From positions 1 through 64,000 of the forward strand of contig JBKBMG010000016.1 of the NCBI GenBank assembly GCA_046295975.1: 64,000 nucleotides of DNA, read 5' to 3'. This stretch comes from UBA2357 sp046295975 (GTDB lineage Bacteria; Pseudomonadota; Gammaproteobacteria; Burkholderiales; Rhodocyclaceae). Below are positions 16,303 to 25,122 of this stretch, in pieces. Positions within the stretch are counted from its first letter, which is position 1. Every line of letters starts with the position of its first letter. Under the pieces are notes generated by a model. That model had not been told where the DNA came from. It ran no database searches and saw nothing but the letters and a program-made list of their open reading frames with translations. The position numbers and the translations under genes are program-made.

Positions 16303-17349
16303 ATGAAAGACACGATCAAGATGATCAAAACAACCGATGGCACGATGGCGACCACTTGGGCTCCGGCCGCTGTGGCGTGCATGCGCCCGTCGCCCTCGGC
16401 AGTGGGTTTCCGTGGGAGGCGCCTGCTTTTGCCCGCGTTGCTGGCCTTGGGGTTTTCGGCTTGCGGCGGCGGCGGTAGCAGTAGCACCGAAACGCCTCCG
16501 GACAGCAGTCCGCGCCAGGTTTCCATCCAGTTCGCCGCCAAGGCAGGACAGACGGCGGTGGACTGCAACACCCCGATTGCCGCCCTCGGCAGTGGTGCGC
16601 TGCAGACCGAGCTGAGCGACTTGCGTCTCTACCTGTCCGAGATAGCACTCATCGCCACCGACGGTACGGCCGTCGAGGTCGCGCTCGCCGACAACGAATG
16701 GCAGCATCCGGCGGCAGGCGTGGTGTTGATCGATCTTGAAGACGGCACCGGGTCATGCGTCGATCGCGGCACGCCCGGAACCAACGCCCAGATTGCCGGC
16801 ACGGTGCCGGCAGGCAGTTACAAGGGCCTGCGGTTCACTGTCGGCGTGCCGTCGAACTACAACCACACCGACACCGTCGCCGAGGCTGCGCCACTCGACA
16901 TCCAGGCCATGGGCTGGTCGTGGCAGGCGGGGCGCAAGTACATCAAGATCGAAGTGGCGCCCAGCGGCGGGGTGGTCCGCCCGGCCGACCCGACGGCCAA
17001 TCCACCGGTCACCGAGGGCTTTTCCGCGCGCTGGAACCTGCACTTGGGCGCTACCGGCTGCACCGGGAATCCGGTGAGCGGCGAGACCGTGTCATGCACC
17101 TCGTCCAACCGCATGGAACTGCGCTTTGACGACTTCAATGCCGACACCCAGCGCTTCGTGATCGACTTGCAAAGCCTGTTGCTCACCACCGATTTGTCGC
17201 TGGATTATGGCGGCCCCTATGGCTGCATGTCGGGCAAGACCGATCCCGAATGCCCGGTGGTGTTCGAGGCCTTGTCGCTGGATCTCGACAGCGGCCTGAC
17301 GGCAAACCAGGGTCTCAACCAGAAGATGTTCCGGATCGAGGCCAGATGA
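16303..17349 (+). CDS. mbnP: MbnP-family copper-associated lipoprotein
   Basis: 348 aa if started at 16303 (AGGA upstream); ATG 16381 would give a more usual 28-residue lipoprotein signal. Either way it ends in a lipobox, LGFSAC (Cys54). MbnP features follow: NEWQHP (Trp133), VVLIDLEDGTGSC, FTVGVPSNYNHTD and GWSWQAGRKYIKIE (Trp205, Trp207). In the studied relative, the partner MbnH oxidises one MbnP tryptophan to kynurenine to make a copper-binding protein. It is followed at once by mbnH (ATGA overlap). Which tryptophan would be modified here is not decided. Confidence 0.85.
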   Translation: MKDTIKMIKTTDGTMATTWAPAAVACMRPSPSAVGFRGRRLLLPALLALGFSACGGGGSSSTETPPDSSPRQVSIQFAAKAGQTAVDCNTPIAALGSGALQTELSDLRLYLSEIALIATDGTAVEVALADNEWQHPAAGVVLIDLEDGTGSCVDRGTPGTNAQIAGTVPAGSYKGLRFTVGVPSNYNHTDTVAEAAPLDIQAMGWSWQAGRKYIKIEVAPSGGVVRPADPTANPPVTEGFSARWNLHLGATGCTGNPVSGETVSCTSSNRMELRFDDFNADTQRFVIDLQSLLLTTDLSLDYGGPYGCMSGKTDPECPVVFEALSLDLDSGLTANQGLNQKMFRIEAR

Positions 17350-18551
17350 TGAAACGGAGCCATGCAGAAACGATGGCTCCGGTGTCCCCTCGTGCCGCAT
17401 GGCTGGCACCGCTTTGCGCGGTGCTGGTCGCCTGCGGCGGCGGGGGCACGAGCATCGACGACAACGGCGCCACGCCCCCGAGCGGCGACTGGCGATTCGA
17501 ACTGCCACGCTTCTTTCCTTCTCCGCGTGTGCCGGAAGACAACCCGATGAGCCTTGCCAAGGTTGACCTCGGGCGCCACCTGTTTTATGACGTACGGCTG
17601 TCGGGGGATGGCACACAGGCCTGTGGCAGTTGCCATCTCCAGGCGCTTGGCTTCACCGACGGCCTGGCGGTGTCGGTGGGATCCACCGGCGAGGCTCATC
17701 CGCGCAGCGCCCAGGGTCTGGCCAACGTGGTGTACAACGCCACCCTGACCTGGGCCAATCCGTCGCTGGTCACGCTGGAAAAGCAGATGGAAACCCCGCT
17801 GTTCGGCGAAGACCCGGTGGAGATGGGGGTAAACGACGCCAACAGTGGCACGGTGCTGGCCCGCCTGGCCAATGACGCCGACTATCCGGCGCGTTTCGCC
17901 GCTGCCTTTCCCGGCCACGCCGAGCCGATTGCCTGGCCCAACATCATCGCGGCCATCGCCGCGTTCCAGCGCACGCTGATTTCGGGCAACAGCCGCTACG
18001 ACCGTTTCCTGCGCGGCGAAGTGCAGCTGACGCCGGACCAGGAGCGCGGCAGGCTGCTGTTCTTCGGCGAAAAGGCGGAGTGCTTCCACTGCCACGGCAG
18101 CTTCAACTTCAACGATCAGGTGGTGCATGCAGGCAGCCGCGTGGTCGAGACGCCGTTCCACAACACCGGGTTGTTCAACATCGATGGCGCGGGTGGGTTT
18201 CCCTACCCCAACCGGGGCGTGTTCGAGCTCACCGGCCGACCGGCGGACATGGGGGCGTTCCGCGCACCCAGCCTGCGCAATGTGGAGGTGACCGCGCCCT
18301 ACATGCACGACGGCAGCATCACGACGCTGGAGGAGGTTCTGGATTTCTACGCCGCCGGCGGCCGCGTCATCACCAGCGGACCGCATGCCGGCGACGGACG
18401 GCTGAGTCCGCTCAAGAGCGACCTGATCGCGCAGATCCAACTCGACGAGGCTGAAAAGGCCGACATCATCGCATTTCTGAAGACGCTGACCGACCATGAA
18501 TTCATTACCAATCCCGCTTTTTCGGACCCGTTTTCCAATGCGGCGCGCTGA
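17346..18551 (+). CDS. mbnH: MbnH-family diheme enzyme
   Basis: 401 aa. The N-terminal signal ends in a lipobox (LVAC, Cys30), so it is probably outer-membrane or periplasm anchored. Two heme c sites are visible, CGSCH (93-97) and CFHCH (246-250), in the cytochrome c peroxidase/MauG fold. It belongs to the group that modifies MbnP rather than to classical peroxidases, as the adjacent mbnP supports. The start overlaps the mbnP stop by ATGA. The last 14 bases overlap the next gene. Confidence 0.88.
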   Translation: MMKRSHAETMAPVSPRAAWLAPLCAVLVACGGGGTSIDDNGATPPSGDWRFELPRFFPSPRVPEDNPMSLAKVDLGRHLFYDVRLSGDGTQACGSCHLQALGFTDGLAVSVGSTGEAHPRSAQGLANVVYNATLTWANPSLVTLEKQMETPLFGEDPVEMGVNDANSGTVLARLANDADYPARFAAAFPGHAEPIAWPNIIAAIAAFQRTLISGNSRYDRFLRGEVQLTPDQERGRLLFFGEKAECFHCHGSFNFNDQVVHAGSRVVETPFHNTGLFNIDGAGGFPYPNRGVFELTGRPADMGAFRAPSLRNVEVTAPYMHDGSITTLEEVLDFYAAGGRVITSGPHAGDGRLSPLKSDLIAQIQLDEAEKADIIAFLKTLTDHEFITNPAFSDPFSNAAR

Positions 18552-19821
18552 CCCGCCGCAGGCGCAGGCGCAGGCGCAGGCGCAGGAGCGGCGCTGCCTG
18601 CCCCGGCCACGCCGCTGGCACGTCGCGGTGGGGGGGCTGTGTTGCGTGTGGAGCGCGCTCGGACTGGCCCACGATCCGAGCGAACCCTTGCTGCCGGACT
18701 CCCCGGGCGTGAAGCTGGGGGCGGCCATTGCGTGGTCGTGGATGGACGCCCGCCACCCCTTGCCCGCATCGCGCCTGCCCGGTGTGCTCCTTACCGGGGC
18801 CGCTGCCGATGACCGCAACGGCAGCGGTCTGGAGCATGGTGTGTTGTCGGCGGGGCTGCGTCCGGTCGAATGGCTGGGGGTGCAGGCCGCGGTTGGCTGG
18901 CACGACGAAGGCTCGGCGCACGTCGAGTCTGCCTGGGTAGAGGCACACCGGACCCTGGAAGGTGGCCAGCTGCGCCTGGGTGCCGGGCGCAATGCCCTGC
19001 CAATCGGCGACGTGATGCTCGCGCCCGGCGAATTCGACCTGTTCGGGCTGCAAGCCCTGGCCAAACGCGCCGCCTTCGACGGAAGCTGGATTGACGACGG
19101 CGTCAACCTCAGTTGGCAAGGTTTCGATCGCTGGCAACTGCGGGCGGACGCCGGGCTTTGGCACACCAGCAAGTTCCCGGCTGCTTCGGAGGCCACCTGG
19201 TCGCCCATGTTTCACCTGGGCGCCACCTTCGGCGCAGTGCAGGTAGATGGCTTCGTCGCACGCGTTCGGGCCCCTAGGCGTGGCAGTTTCCTGGCCTTGT
19301 CGGAAAACGCCCACAGCCACGGCGCCCCGTCCTGCGACAAGTCCTTGTTCGAGGTGGCCTGCTTCGAAGGGCACGGCAATCTGGCGGGCGTATCGGCGCG
19401 CTGGCACGCTGCCTCGCTGCCGGTAGAGGTCTCGGCTGCGGTGCTTACCCGGCGCGAGCGCGGCGACCTGTACGCCATCAACGGCAGCGCACGTTATCGC
19501 TCGCATGTGAACGGCGGTTGGGCGGACGTACGCTGGGCACCGTCCGAACGCTGGGAGCTGGGGCTGCGCGCCGAGCGTGTGACCGCCTCCAACCGTCTCG
19601 CTGGCAGCGGCGCTTCGCTGCTCGCGCGCGACACCGGGCTGATGCAGGACGGCGGTCCGGCACAGCGCTTGAGCGCGGCTCTGCGCTGGGCGCCGCTGCC
19701 ATCGCTGCCGACCCTGCAGTTCACGCTTGAAGCCGGACGCGAGCGGGTGGGGGGGCAGCACAATCCGTATGCCATGCTGCGGCTGCTGTGGCGCGGTGAT
19801 TTCGAGCGAGGTCTGCCATGA
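18538..19821 (+). CDS. Outer-membrane beta-barrel protein of copper cluster
   Basis: 427 aa from ATG 18538; another ATG at 18496 would overlap mbnH more. The signal peptide ends near ALGLAHD (about residue 45) and is preceded by an odd QAQAQAQAQ run coded by a GCAGGC repeat. The mature part alternates aromatic and small residues in amphipathic strands (WLGVQAAVGW, LRLGAGRNALPIGD, GVNLSWQGFDRWQLRADAGLW), as in porins. It is coupled to mbnH, and its stop overlaps a micro-ORF by ATGA. Metal transport across the outer membrane is inferred from context only. Confidence 0.65.
   Translation: MRRADPPQAQAQAQAQERRCLPRPRRWHVAVGGLCCVWSALGLAHDPSEPLLPDSPGVKLGAAIAWSWMDARHPLPASRLPGVLLTGAAADDRNGSGLEHGVLSAGLRPVEWLGVQAAVGWHDEGSAHVESAWVEAHRTLEGGQLRLGAGRNALPIGDVMLAPGEFDLFGLQALAKRAAFDGSWIDDGVNLSWQGFDRWQLRADAGLWHTSKFPAASEATWSPMFHLGATFGAVQVDGFVARVRAPRRGSFLALSENAHSHGAPSCDKSLFEVACFEGHGNLAGVSARWHAASLPVEVSAAVLTRRERGDLYAINGSARYRSHVNGGWADVRWAPSERWELGLRAERVTASNRLAGSGASLLARDTGLMQDGGPAQRLSAALRWAPLPSLPTLQFTLEAGRERVGGQHNPYAMLRLLWRGDFERGLP
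18558..18586 (+). repeat. GCAGGC hexanucleotide repeat
   Basis: Nearly five tandem units of GCAGGC code for alternating Gln-Ala near the start of the outer-membrane protein. Because the unit is 6 bp, length changes by slippage would keep the frame and alter only the signal-peptide n-region. Confidence 0.7.
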
Positions 19822-19913
19822 GTGCGGTGGCCATGAGCACCTTGGCCATGAGCACGGTGCAGGCAACCGGCGACCGACCCGGTATGCGATCCGACAGGGA
19901 GTCCATGCGATGA
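19818..19913 (+). CDS. 31-codon micro-ORF, translationally coupled
   Basis: ATG at 19818 overlaps the outer-membrane protein stop (ATGA), and its own TGA overlaps the ATG of the next gene (ATGA at 19910). It begins MSAVAMSTLAMSTV, from a 15-bp near-repeat carrying GGCCATGAGCAC. It has no known motif. It may simply couple translation between its neighbours, or encode a small peptide. Confidence 0.35.
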   Translation: MSAVAMSTLAMSTVQATGDRPGMRSDRESMR

Positions 19914-20428
19914 CGATTTTGTCGTTCTTTCCGCAGCACCTTGCGGTGCGGAGTCAGGCGGGCGCCGTGCAGCGCTCGCGTGGGGGGCTGGCAGTGGTCG
20001 TGGCGGCGCGCTTGCTCGGGCTCGCGCTTGTTCTGGCAGTGCCCGCGCCCGCGTTCGCCCATGGCTTCAGTGCCGGCAGCGTCCGCATCGACCATCCCTA
20101 TGCGGTGCCGAGTGAGTCTGCCGATGACGGCCGCGCGTACTTCCGGGAGTTGCACAACCGTGGCCGCCAATCGGATCGACTGCTCGGCGCGACGACGTCG
20201 CGCGCGCAGCGGGTGGACTTGGTGAACGCTCAGGGAGAGGTGGTCCAAGCCCTCGAGCTGCCGCCTGGCGAACGCCTAAGGTTGACGCATCGTCAGGCGG
20301 CGCATCTGCGGCTGGTCGGACTGAGCGAGCCGCTGCGTGACGGCGATCGCTTCCGGATGACGCTGCGCTTCGAACACGGGGGCGAGCGCGAGGTGCGCGT
20401 CGATGTACAGCAGCCGCGGTTGGAGTGA
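19910..20428 (+). CDS. PCuAC-like protein lacking the metal motif
   Basis: 172 aa from the ATG at 19910, with AGGGAG about 9 bases upstream. A signal peptide (hydrophobic LLGLALVLAVPAPAFA) is followed by a PCuAC-type cupredoxin-like fold: YFRELHNRGRQSDRLLGATT, LELPPGERLRL, LRLVGLSEPLRDGDRFRMTLRF. Normal copper chaperones of this family carry HM-x10-M-x21-HxM. Here the matching places read VDLVN and HLRLVGL, without Met ligands. It is probably periplasmic and linked to the MbnPH system, but may not bind copper in the usual way. Confidence 0.7.
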   Translation: MTILSFFPQHLAVRSQAGAVQRSRGGLAVVVAARLLGLALVLAVPAPAFAHGFSAGSVRIDHPYAVPSESADDGRAYFRELHNRGRQSDRLLGATTSRAQRVDLVNAQGEVVQALELPPGERLRLTHRQAAHLRLVGLSEPLRDGDRFRMTLRFEHGGEREVRVDVQQPRLE

Positions 20429-20687
20429 GCGCTTGCGAATCAATCGATGCGCTCCGTTCGCTGCGCGCCGCACGTCGTTACACGTCCCGGTTCGCATGCC
20501 TGCACGGGTTCGGCGCCACGAGGCCGTGCCTAGTGAACCCCTGGCCAAGCCCGCCGGTCCGATCGCTACGTATTTTTTCACGAACTCAGGTCGGGTGCCG
20601 GGTGGTGGATCCATCCTCACATGCCGAGCACTCCGCCCGCATGCCAGGCCGCACTGAGGGCATGCGGGCGGCAATCAGGGAGGCAGG

Positions 20688-21314
20688 ATGAGCCAGGACA
20701 GGCAGGATGAATCCACCACCGACGCGATCCGGTTGCGACGCGTCGAACGAGGGCAGGTCGTCTATCACGCCGGCGAGCAGGGCGTTGCGTGGCGAATCGT
20801 GTCGGGTAGTGTTCGACTGGACCGGGAGGCAGCCCATGGCGGCGCATTCGCCGGGCTGTCGCTCGCCGGCGATGTGATCGGCGCCGAGACCTTGTTGTTT
20901 GGCAGCTACACCTACACCGCGCAGGCCTTGTCCGGCTGCGTCATAGAACCGTGGTGCGAGCCGGCCGAAGCGCGTCTGGGCGAATCCATGTTGCGATTGC
21001 TGGCGGCTGCCGAGCGCCGTATGGCGGACATCCTGACGGTGCGTAGCGGCAAGGCGGGCGACCGGGTGGGCGGGCTGTTATCCCTGCTCGGTTCGTCCGG
21101 CGGGGTGTTCAAACTGCCCAGACTGCGCGACATTGCCGATATAACCGACCTGACCATCGAAACCGTATCACGCACGCTCCAGGCCCTGGACGAGGGCGGC
21201 CTGGTGCGAGTCGAGGGGCAGCGGCAGCGCCGCCGGATCGATGCAGGGCAACGGCCCGGCGCGCAGGCGGGGCTGATCGATCGCGAAGCGGCACGGCGGG
21301 TCTCCCGGCGCTGA
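20688..21314 (+). CDS. Crp/Fnr-family transcriptional regulator
   Basis: 208 aa with GGGAGG upstream. The N-terminal half is a cyclic-nucleotide-binding-like barrel (RGQVVYHAGEQG, GDVIGAETLLFG). The C-terminal half is a Crp-type winged helix, LPRLRDIADITDLTIETVSRTLQALDEGGLV (about residues 140-172). No N-terminal cysteine cluster is present, so it is not a classical oxygen-sensing FNR. It lies 259 bp after the PCuAC-like gene on the same strand and could control the copper cluster or act elsewhere. The 259-bp gap holds no gene. Confidence 0.85.
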   Translation: MSQDRQDESTTDAIRLRRVERGQVVYHAGEQGVAWRIVSGSVRLDREAAHGGAFAGLSLAGDVIGAETLLFGSYTYTAQALSGCVIEPWCEPAEARLGESMLRLLAAAERRMADILTVRSGKAGDRVGGLLSLLGSSGGVFKLPRLRDIADITDLTIETVSRTLQALDEGGLVRVEGQRQRRRIDAGQRPGAQAGLIDREAARRVSRR

Positions 21315-21398
21315 GTTGCGTGAGGATTCCCTTTGTCATGACTGCGGCGCTGACCTACACTGATTCAGCGCTATCGCAGATCTGCCGAGGACCACACC

Positions 21399-22889
21399 AT
21401 GGCCAGTCCGCTTGCCCCGTTCTACCCCATCATCTACGTCCGCGGCTACGCGATGACCGAGTCCGAGGTCGCCGATACCGTGTCCACGCCCTACATGGGC
21501 TTCAACCTTGGCGCCACCAAGGTGCGGCAGGCATGGGACGGCAAGGTTTTGAGACATGTGTTCGAGTCGCCGCTGATCCGCTTGATGAAGGACTACGGCT
21601 ACCGCGACACCTTCGCCGACGGCAGCGAGCTGGCGGGTGAGTTACCCTCGAAAAGCATCGTCATCTACCGCTACTACGACGCTGCCGACAAGGATTTCGG
21701 CGACGGCAAGGCCTTGTCCATTCCCGAGGCCGCGCAGGGCCTGAAGGCGCTCATCCATCGGCTGCGCGACCAGGTGTGCGGGCAGGACGCGGCGCTGCGC
21801 GGGCAGTTCAAGGTGCATCTGGTGGCGCACTCCATGGGCGGGTTGGTGGTGCGTGCCTTTCTGCAGAACGATCAGATCAGCGCGGCGGCCGACCGGGCAC
21901 TGGTCGACAAGGTGTTCACCTACGCCACGCCCCACAACGGCATTGAGATGGCCGGCATGAACGTGCCCGCCGTCCTCGGCCTGTGGGACATCAACAACTT
22001 CAACCGCAAGAAGATGGCCGAATACCTCGGCCTGCCCAAGCAGTCCGAGCGTGTCGACTCGCTGGGTGGCAAGTTCGATCCGCAGCGCTTCTTCTGCTTC
22101 GTCGGCACCAACCACCGGGACTACTCGGCGGGCTTCGGCATGTCGCGCCGGCTTGCCGGCGAGATGAGCGACGGCCTGGTGAAGATCGAGAACGCCACCG
22201 TCAGCGGCGCCCCGCGCGCCTTCGCCTTCCGCAGCCACAGCGGTCCGTTCGGCGTGGTGAACTCGGAGGAGGGCTACCAGAACCTGGTGCGCTTCCTGTT
22301 CGGCGATCTGCGGGTGGATGGCAGCGTGGAGGTGGAGGCCCTGCCGTTGCCGCCGTCGGTGCAGAAGGCGCGGGACGAGGGCAGGAAGATCCTCGCTTCG
22401 TACTACTTCGAGGCCACCGTGTCGCCGCGCGGGGCGTTCAGCTTCCGCCTCACCGAGCGGCGGCGCGACACCTTCAGCGCCGTGCTCCGTGGCTATGACG
22501 AGTTGTTGAAGCCGGAGCGCGTAGCGGGCCTGGCGGCACCGCGCTGGCCGGTGCTGTTCTCAGCCTTTCTCGATACCCGCAAGATCACCGTCGGCCGCAC
22601 CGTGGTGTTCAGCCTGGAGGTGGCCGTTTCCAGCACCGGCTACACCATAGACAACCGCTTCTGGCCGAATCAGCACATAGACGGCGAGTACCTGTTTCGC
22701 GACACCCTGGTGCTGAAGGTAACGCGTGTCGCCGAGGGTTTCAATGTGCGCTATTTGTGTGCCGACGAGCGCTGGAGCGAGGCCACCGGCACGCTCGCCG
22801 AAGCGGATGGTGACGGTTATGCGGTGCCACTGACGTCGAAGAAGGGCTTCGCGGGCCGCTTGCGGTTGGCGGTGGGCGCGGTGAGTTGA
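21399..22889 (+). CDS. Alpha/beta hydrolase, lipase-like
   Basis: 496 aa. The N-terminal half is an alpha/beta hydrolase with oxyanion region YPIIYVRGY and the nucleophile elbow VAHSMGG (Ser145). Candidate Asp in MSDGLVKIENA and His in RSHSG complete a triad. The fold is close to PGAP1-like and triacylglycerol lipase-like esterases. A C-terminal region of about 170 residues (from about 325) looks beta-rich and is not recognised. No signal peptide is visible, so it is probably cytoplasmic. It stands alone; substrate unknown. Confidence 0.75.
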   Translation: MASPLAPFYPIIYVRGYAMTESEVADTVSTPYMGFNLGATKVRQAWDGKVLRHVFESPLIRLMKDYGYRDTFADGSELAGELPSKSIVIYRYYDAADKDFGDGKALSIPEAAQGLKALIHRLRDQVCGQDAALRGQFKVHLVAHSMGGLVVRAFLQNDQISAAADRALVDKVFTYATPHNGIEMAGMNVPAVLGLWDINNFNRKKMAEYLGLPKQSERVDSLGGKFDPQRFFCFVGTNHRDYSAGFGMSRRLAGEMSDGLVKIENATVSGAPRAFAFRSHSGPFGVVNSEEGYQNLVRFLFGDLRVDGSVEVEALPLPPSVQKARDEGRKILASYYFEATVSPRGAFSFRLTERRRDTFSAVLRGYDELLKPERVAGLAAPRWPVLFSAFLDTRKITVGRTVVFSLEVAVSSTGYTIDNRFWPNQHIDGEYLFRDTLVLKVTRVAEGFNVRYLCADERWSEATGTLAEADGDGYAVPLTSKKGFAGRLRLAVGAVS

Positions 22890-23020
22890 GGGCTGTCCGG
22901 AGCGGACGGAGGCGGGCGCGCCGTTACACGGCCGGGCCGAGGATGCGCGGGCGGCTGTCGCATTTCGTCAGTACAACTCGGCTATGATCGGCGGTCCCCG
23001 AAACGCCTATCGACGAGACC

Positions 23021-24226
23021 ATGACCGATCACACCGACAGCGATCGCAGCCCCTGGCGCGTATTTCTGGTCTTCCTGCGGCTTGGGCTGACCTCCTTCGG
23101 CGGGCCGATCGCCCACCTGGGGTATTTCCGAGACGAGTTCGTCACCCGGCGACAGTGGCTGAGCGAGCGCAGCTATGCCGACCTGGTGGCACTCTGCCAG
23201 TTTCTGCCGGGGCCGGCGAGTAGCCAGGTGGGGTTGGCGCTGGGACTGTCGCGTGCCGGTTACACCGGCGCGCTGGCAGCATGGGCCGGCTTCACGCTGC
23301 CTTCGGCCATCGCTTTGATCCTGTTCGCGCTGGGCATTGCCAGCTATGGCGAGGCAATGCCATCCGGCGTGCTGCACGGGCTGAAGGTGGTCGCGGTGGC
23401 CGTGGTGGCCCAGGCGGTGTGGGGCATGGCGCGCGCGCTGTGCCCGGATGCGCTGCGCGTCACCATCATGGCGGTGGCGACCTGCCTGGTGTTGCTGGTG
23501 CCCACTGCGTGGGGGCAGGTCGGGGTGATCGCGATGGCGGCGGTTGCCGGCCTGCTGCTGTTCCGGCCGCAGCCTGGCGTAGCGCACGACCCGCTGCCCA
23601 TCGTGATCGGACGTCGGGCCGGCTTGCTCTGGCTGACGCTCTTTCTGGCGTTGCTGGTCGGCCTGCCGCTGCTGGTGGCCGTGTTCCCGAACCAGACGCT
23701 GGCCATGGTGGATGCCTTCTACCGTGCCGGGTCGCTGGTGTTCGGCGGCGGCCATGTAGTGCTTCCACTGCTGCAGGCCGAAGTCGTACCCTCCGGCTGG
23801 GTGGACAACGAGGCCTTTCTGGCCGGCTATGGCGCGGCACAGGCCGTTCCGGGGCCGTTGTTCACCTTCGCCGCGTTTCTCGGCGCGTCGATGAACGACA
23901 CGCCAACGGGCTGGGTGGGCGGAGTGGTCTGCCTGCTCGCGATCTTCGTGCCTTCCTTTCTGCTGGTGGCGGGCGCGCTGCCGTTCTGGGAGCAGTTGCG
24001 GCGCCACCTCCGCACCCAGGCGGCCTTGTCCGGCATCAACGCAGCGGTCGTTGGTCTGCTGCTGGCCGCGCTCTATCAACCGGTGTGGACCAGCGCCATC
24101 CACGCCCCACAGGACTTCGGCCTGGCGCTGGCCGCCCTGGTCGCGCTGATGTTCTGGAAGCTGCCGCCCTGGCTGGTGGTGGTGGGAAGCGGCATGGCGG
24201 GTGGGGTGTTGGGCGCGTTGGTGTGA
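23021..24226 (+). CDS. chrA: Chromate transporter ChrA
   Basis: 401 aa with about ten hydrophobic segments in two homologous halves, the long bidomain CHR form. Signature motifs are FGGPIAHLG (about residues 26-34), LCQFLPGPASSQVG in the first half and FGGGHVVLPLL with AVPGPLFTFAAF in the second. It exports chromate or acts on related oxyanions at the inner membrane. No chrB regulator is adjacent. A possible -10 (TATGAT, 22983-22988) precedes it, but no good -35 is seen. Confidence 0.92.
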   Translation: MTDHTDSDRSPWRVFLVFLRLGLTSFGGPIAHLGYFRDEFVTRRQWLSERSYADLVALCQFLPGPASSQVGLALGLSRAGYTGALAAWAGFTLPSAIALILFALGIASYGEAMPSGVLHGLKVVAVAVVAQAVWGMARALCPDALRVTIMAVATCLVLLVPTAWGQVGVIAMAAVAGLLLFRPQPGVAHDPLPIVIGRRAGLLWLTLFLALLVGLPLLVAVFPNQTLAMVDAFYRAGSLVFGGGHVVLPLLQAEVVPSGWVDNEAFLAGYGAAQAVPGPLFTFAAFLGASMNDTPTGWVGGVVCLLAIFVPSFLLVAGALPFWEQLRRHLRTQAALSGINAAVVGLLLAALYQPVWTSAIHAPQDFGLALAALVALMFWKLPPWLVVVGSGMAGGVLGALV

Positions 24227-24803
24227 GTCGCCGAGGTCGTGCGATGGCTGACATCCAACCCGGCCGCTTTGGGGGACGCAAGCCCGACAGCGCGGGTTGA
24301 TGCGAGGGGGCGGACGTGATGCATGGCATGGAGGGAAAGGCACGGCCATCGTCGTCGCGCGACCGATCGCCGTCGCCCCACGCAGAAGTTTGATATGCAT
24401 CAGTACCGTCGCCGCCCGCCTGGCATAGCATGCCGATCGAACGGACAGCATGGGCGGGGCGCATGCCGCGTGTGCCGTGTTGTCAGCGTCCATTCCGACA
24501 GGTTCGCGTAGCCAGCGTCACATTAGCCAGGAACCGTCCCCCAAAGCGAGGCCAGTGCCTTGCCGTGGCGGCTGTCCGTGGCTGCGGGTTGCGAACGTCC
24601 CGAGAGGCAACCCGCGCGGTCGAAACCAGGAACCGATGCGACGGGGGCACAGCCATGTCCGCAGTCAACGAGCGATGCACCCGTGTGCCTTCACGCCAGG
24701 CAATCCCGCTGCACGCATCATCCCTTCATGACGTCACGCAGGCCATACCGCCGGTCCGCCACTGGCGGGCACTTCGGCAGGGCATCGCCGGCAATCGCCA
24801 ACA
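24227..24803. other. Intergenic, no gene seen
   Basis: About 577 bases between chrA and the first feoA. The frames here lack ribosome sites and family features. No Fur-type or FNR-type box could be picked out by eye, although the downstream feo operon would be expected to have one. Confidence 0.4.
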
Positions 24804-25055
24804 ATGAATGCGACCGAACGAATCGACGGATTCCCGCTGACGATGGCCAGCGAGGGCGAGGCCGTGAGGGTGGTCGCGATTCTTGGCGGCCGTGCCATGG
24901 CCTTGCGGGTGGCCGAGTTGGGACTCAATGTCGGCAGTGAACTCGTCGTGCGCCAGCGCCAGGGGGGTGGTCTGGTGGTCGGGCGGGGTGAGGCCCGGTT
25001 CGCGCTGGGCGGCGGCATGGCCCACAGGATTCTGGTGAGCCTTACGTCCTCTTAG
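24804..25055 (+). CDS. feoA: FeoA-domain protein (first copy)
   Basis: 83 aa with an SH3-like FeoA domain: LTMASEGEAVRVVAILGGRAMALRVAELGL (about residues 12-41), then GSELVVRQRQGGGLVVGRGEARFALGGGMAHRI. This is the FeoA pattern in which a Leu-x-x-x-Gly-Leu turn precedes the basic strand. FeoA assists the FeoB iron(II) transporter. It opens a feoA-feoA-feoB-feoC operon, 67 bp before the second feoA. The two copies are quite different in sequence, so this is not a recent duplication. Confidence 0.85.
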   Translation: MNATERIDGFPLTMASEGEAVRVVAILGGRAMALRVAELGLNVGSELVVRQRQGGGLVVGRGEARFALGGGMAHRILVSLTSS

Positions 25056-25122
25056 GGGGCTCATCACCCATTGAAGATCGGGCCGTAGGGCGCCCGAGCA
25101 CCGAGTTGATGGAGTAATGCGA

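Noticed and set aside
24560..24940. A possible extra gene before feoA
   Set aside because: No ribosome site or family feature; its end overlaps feoA in another frame.
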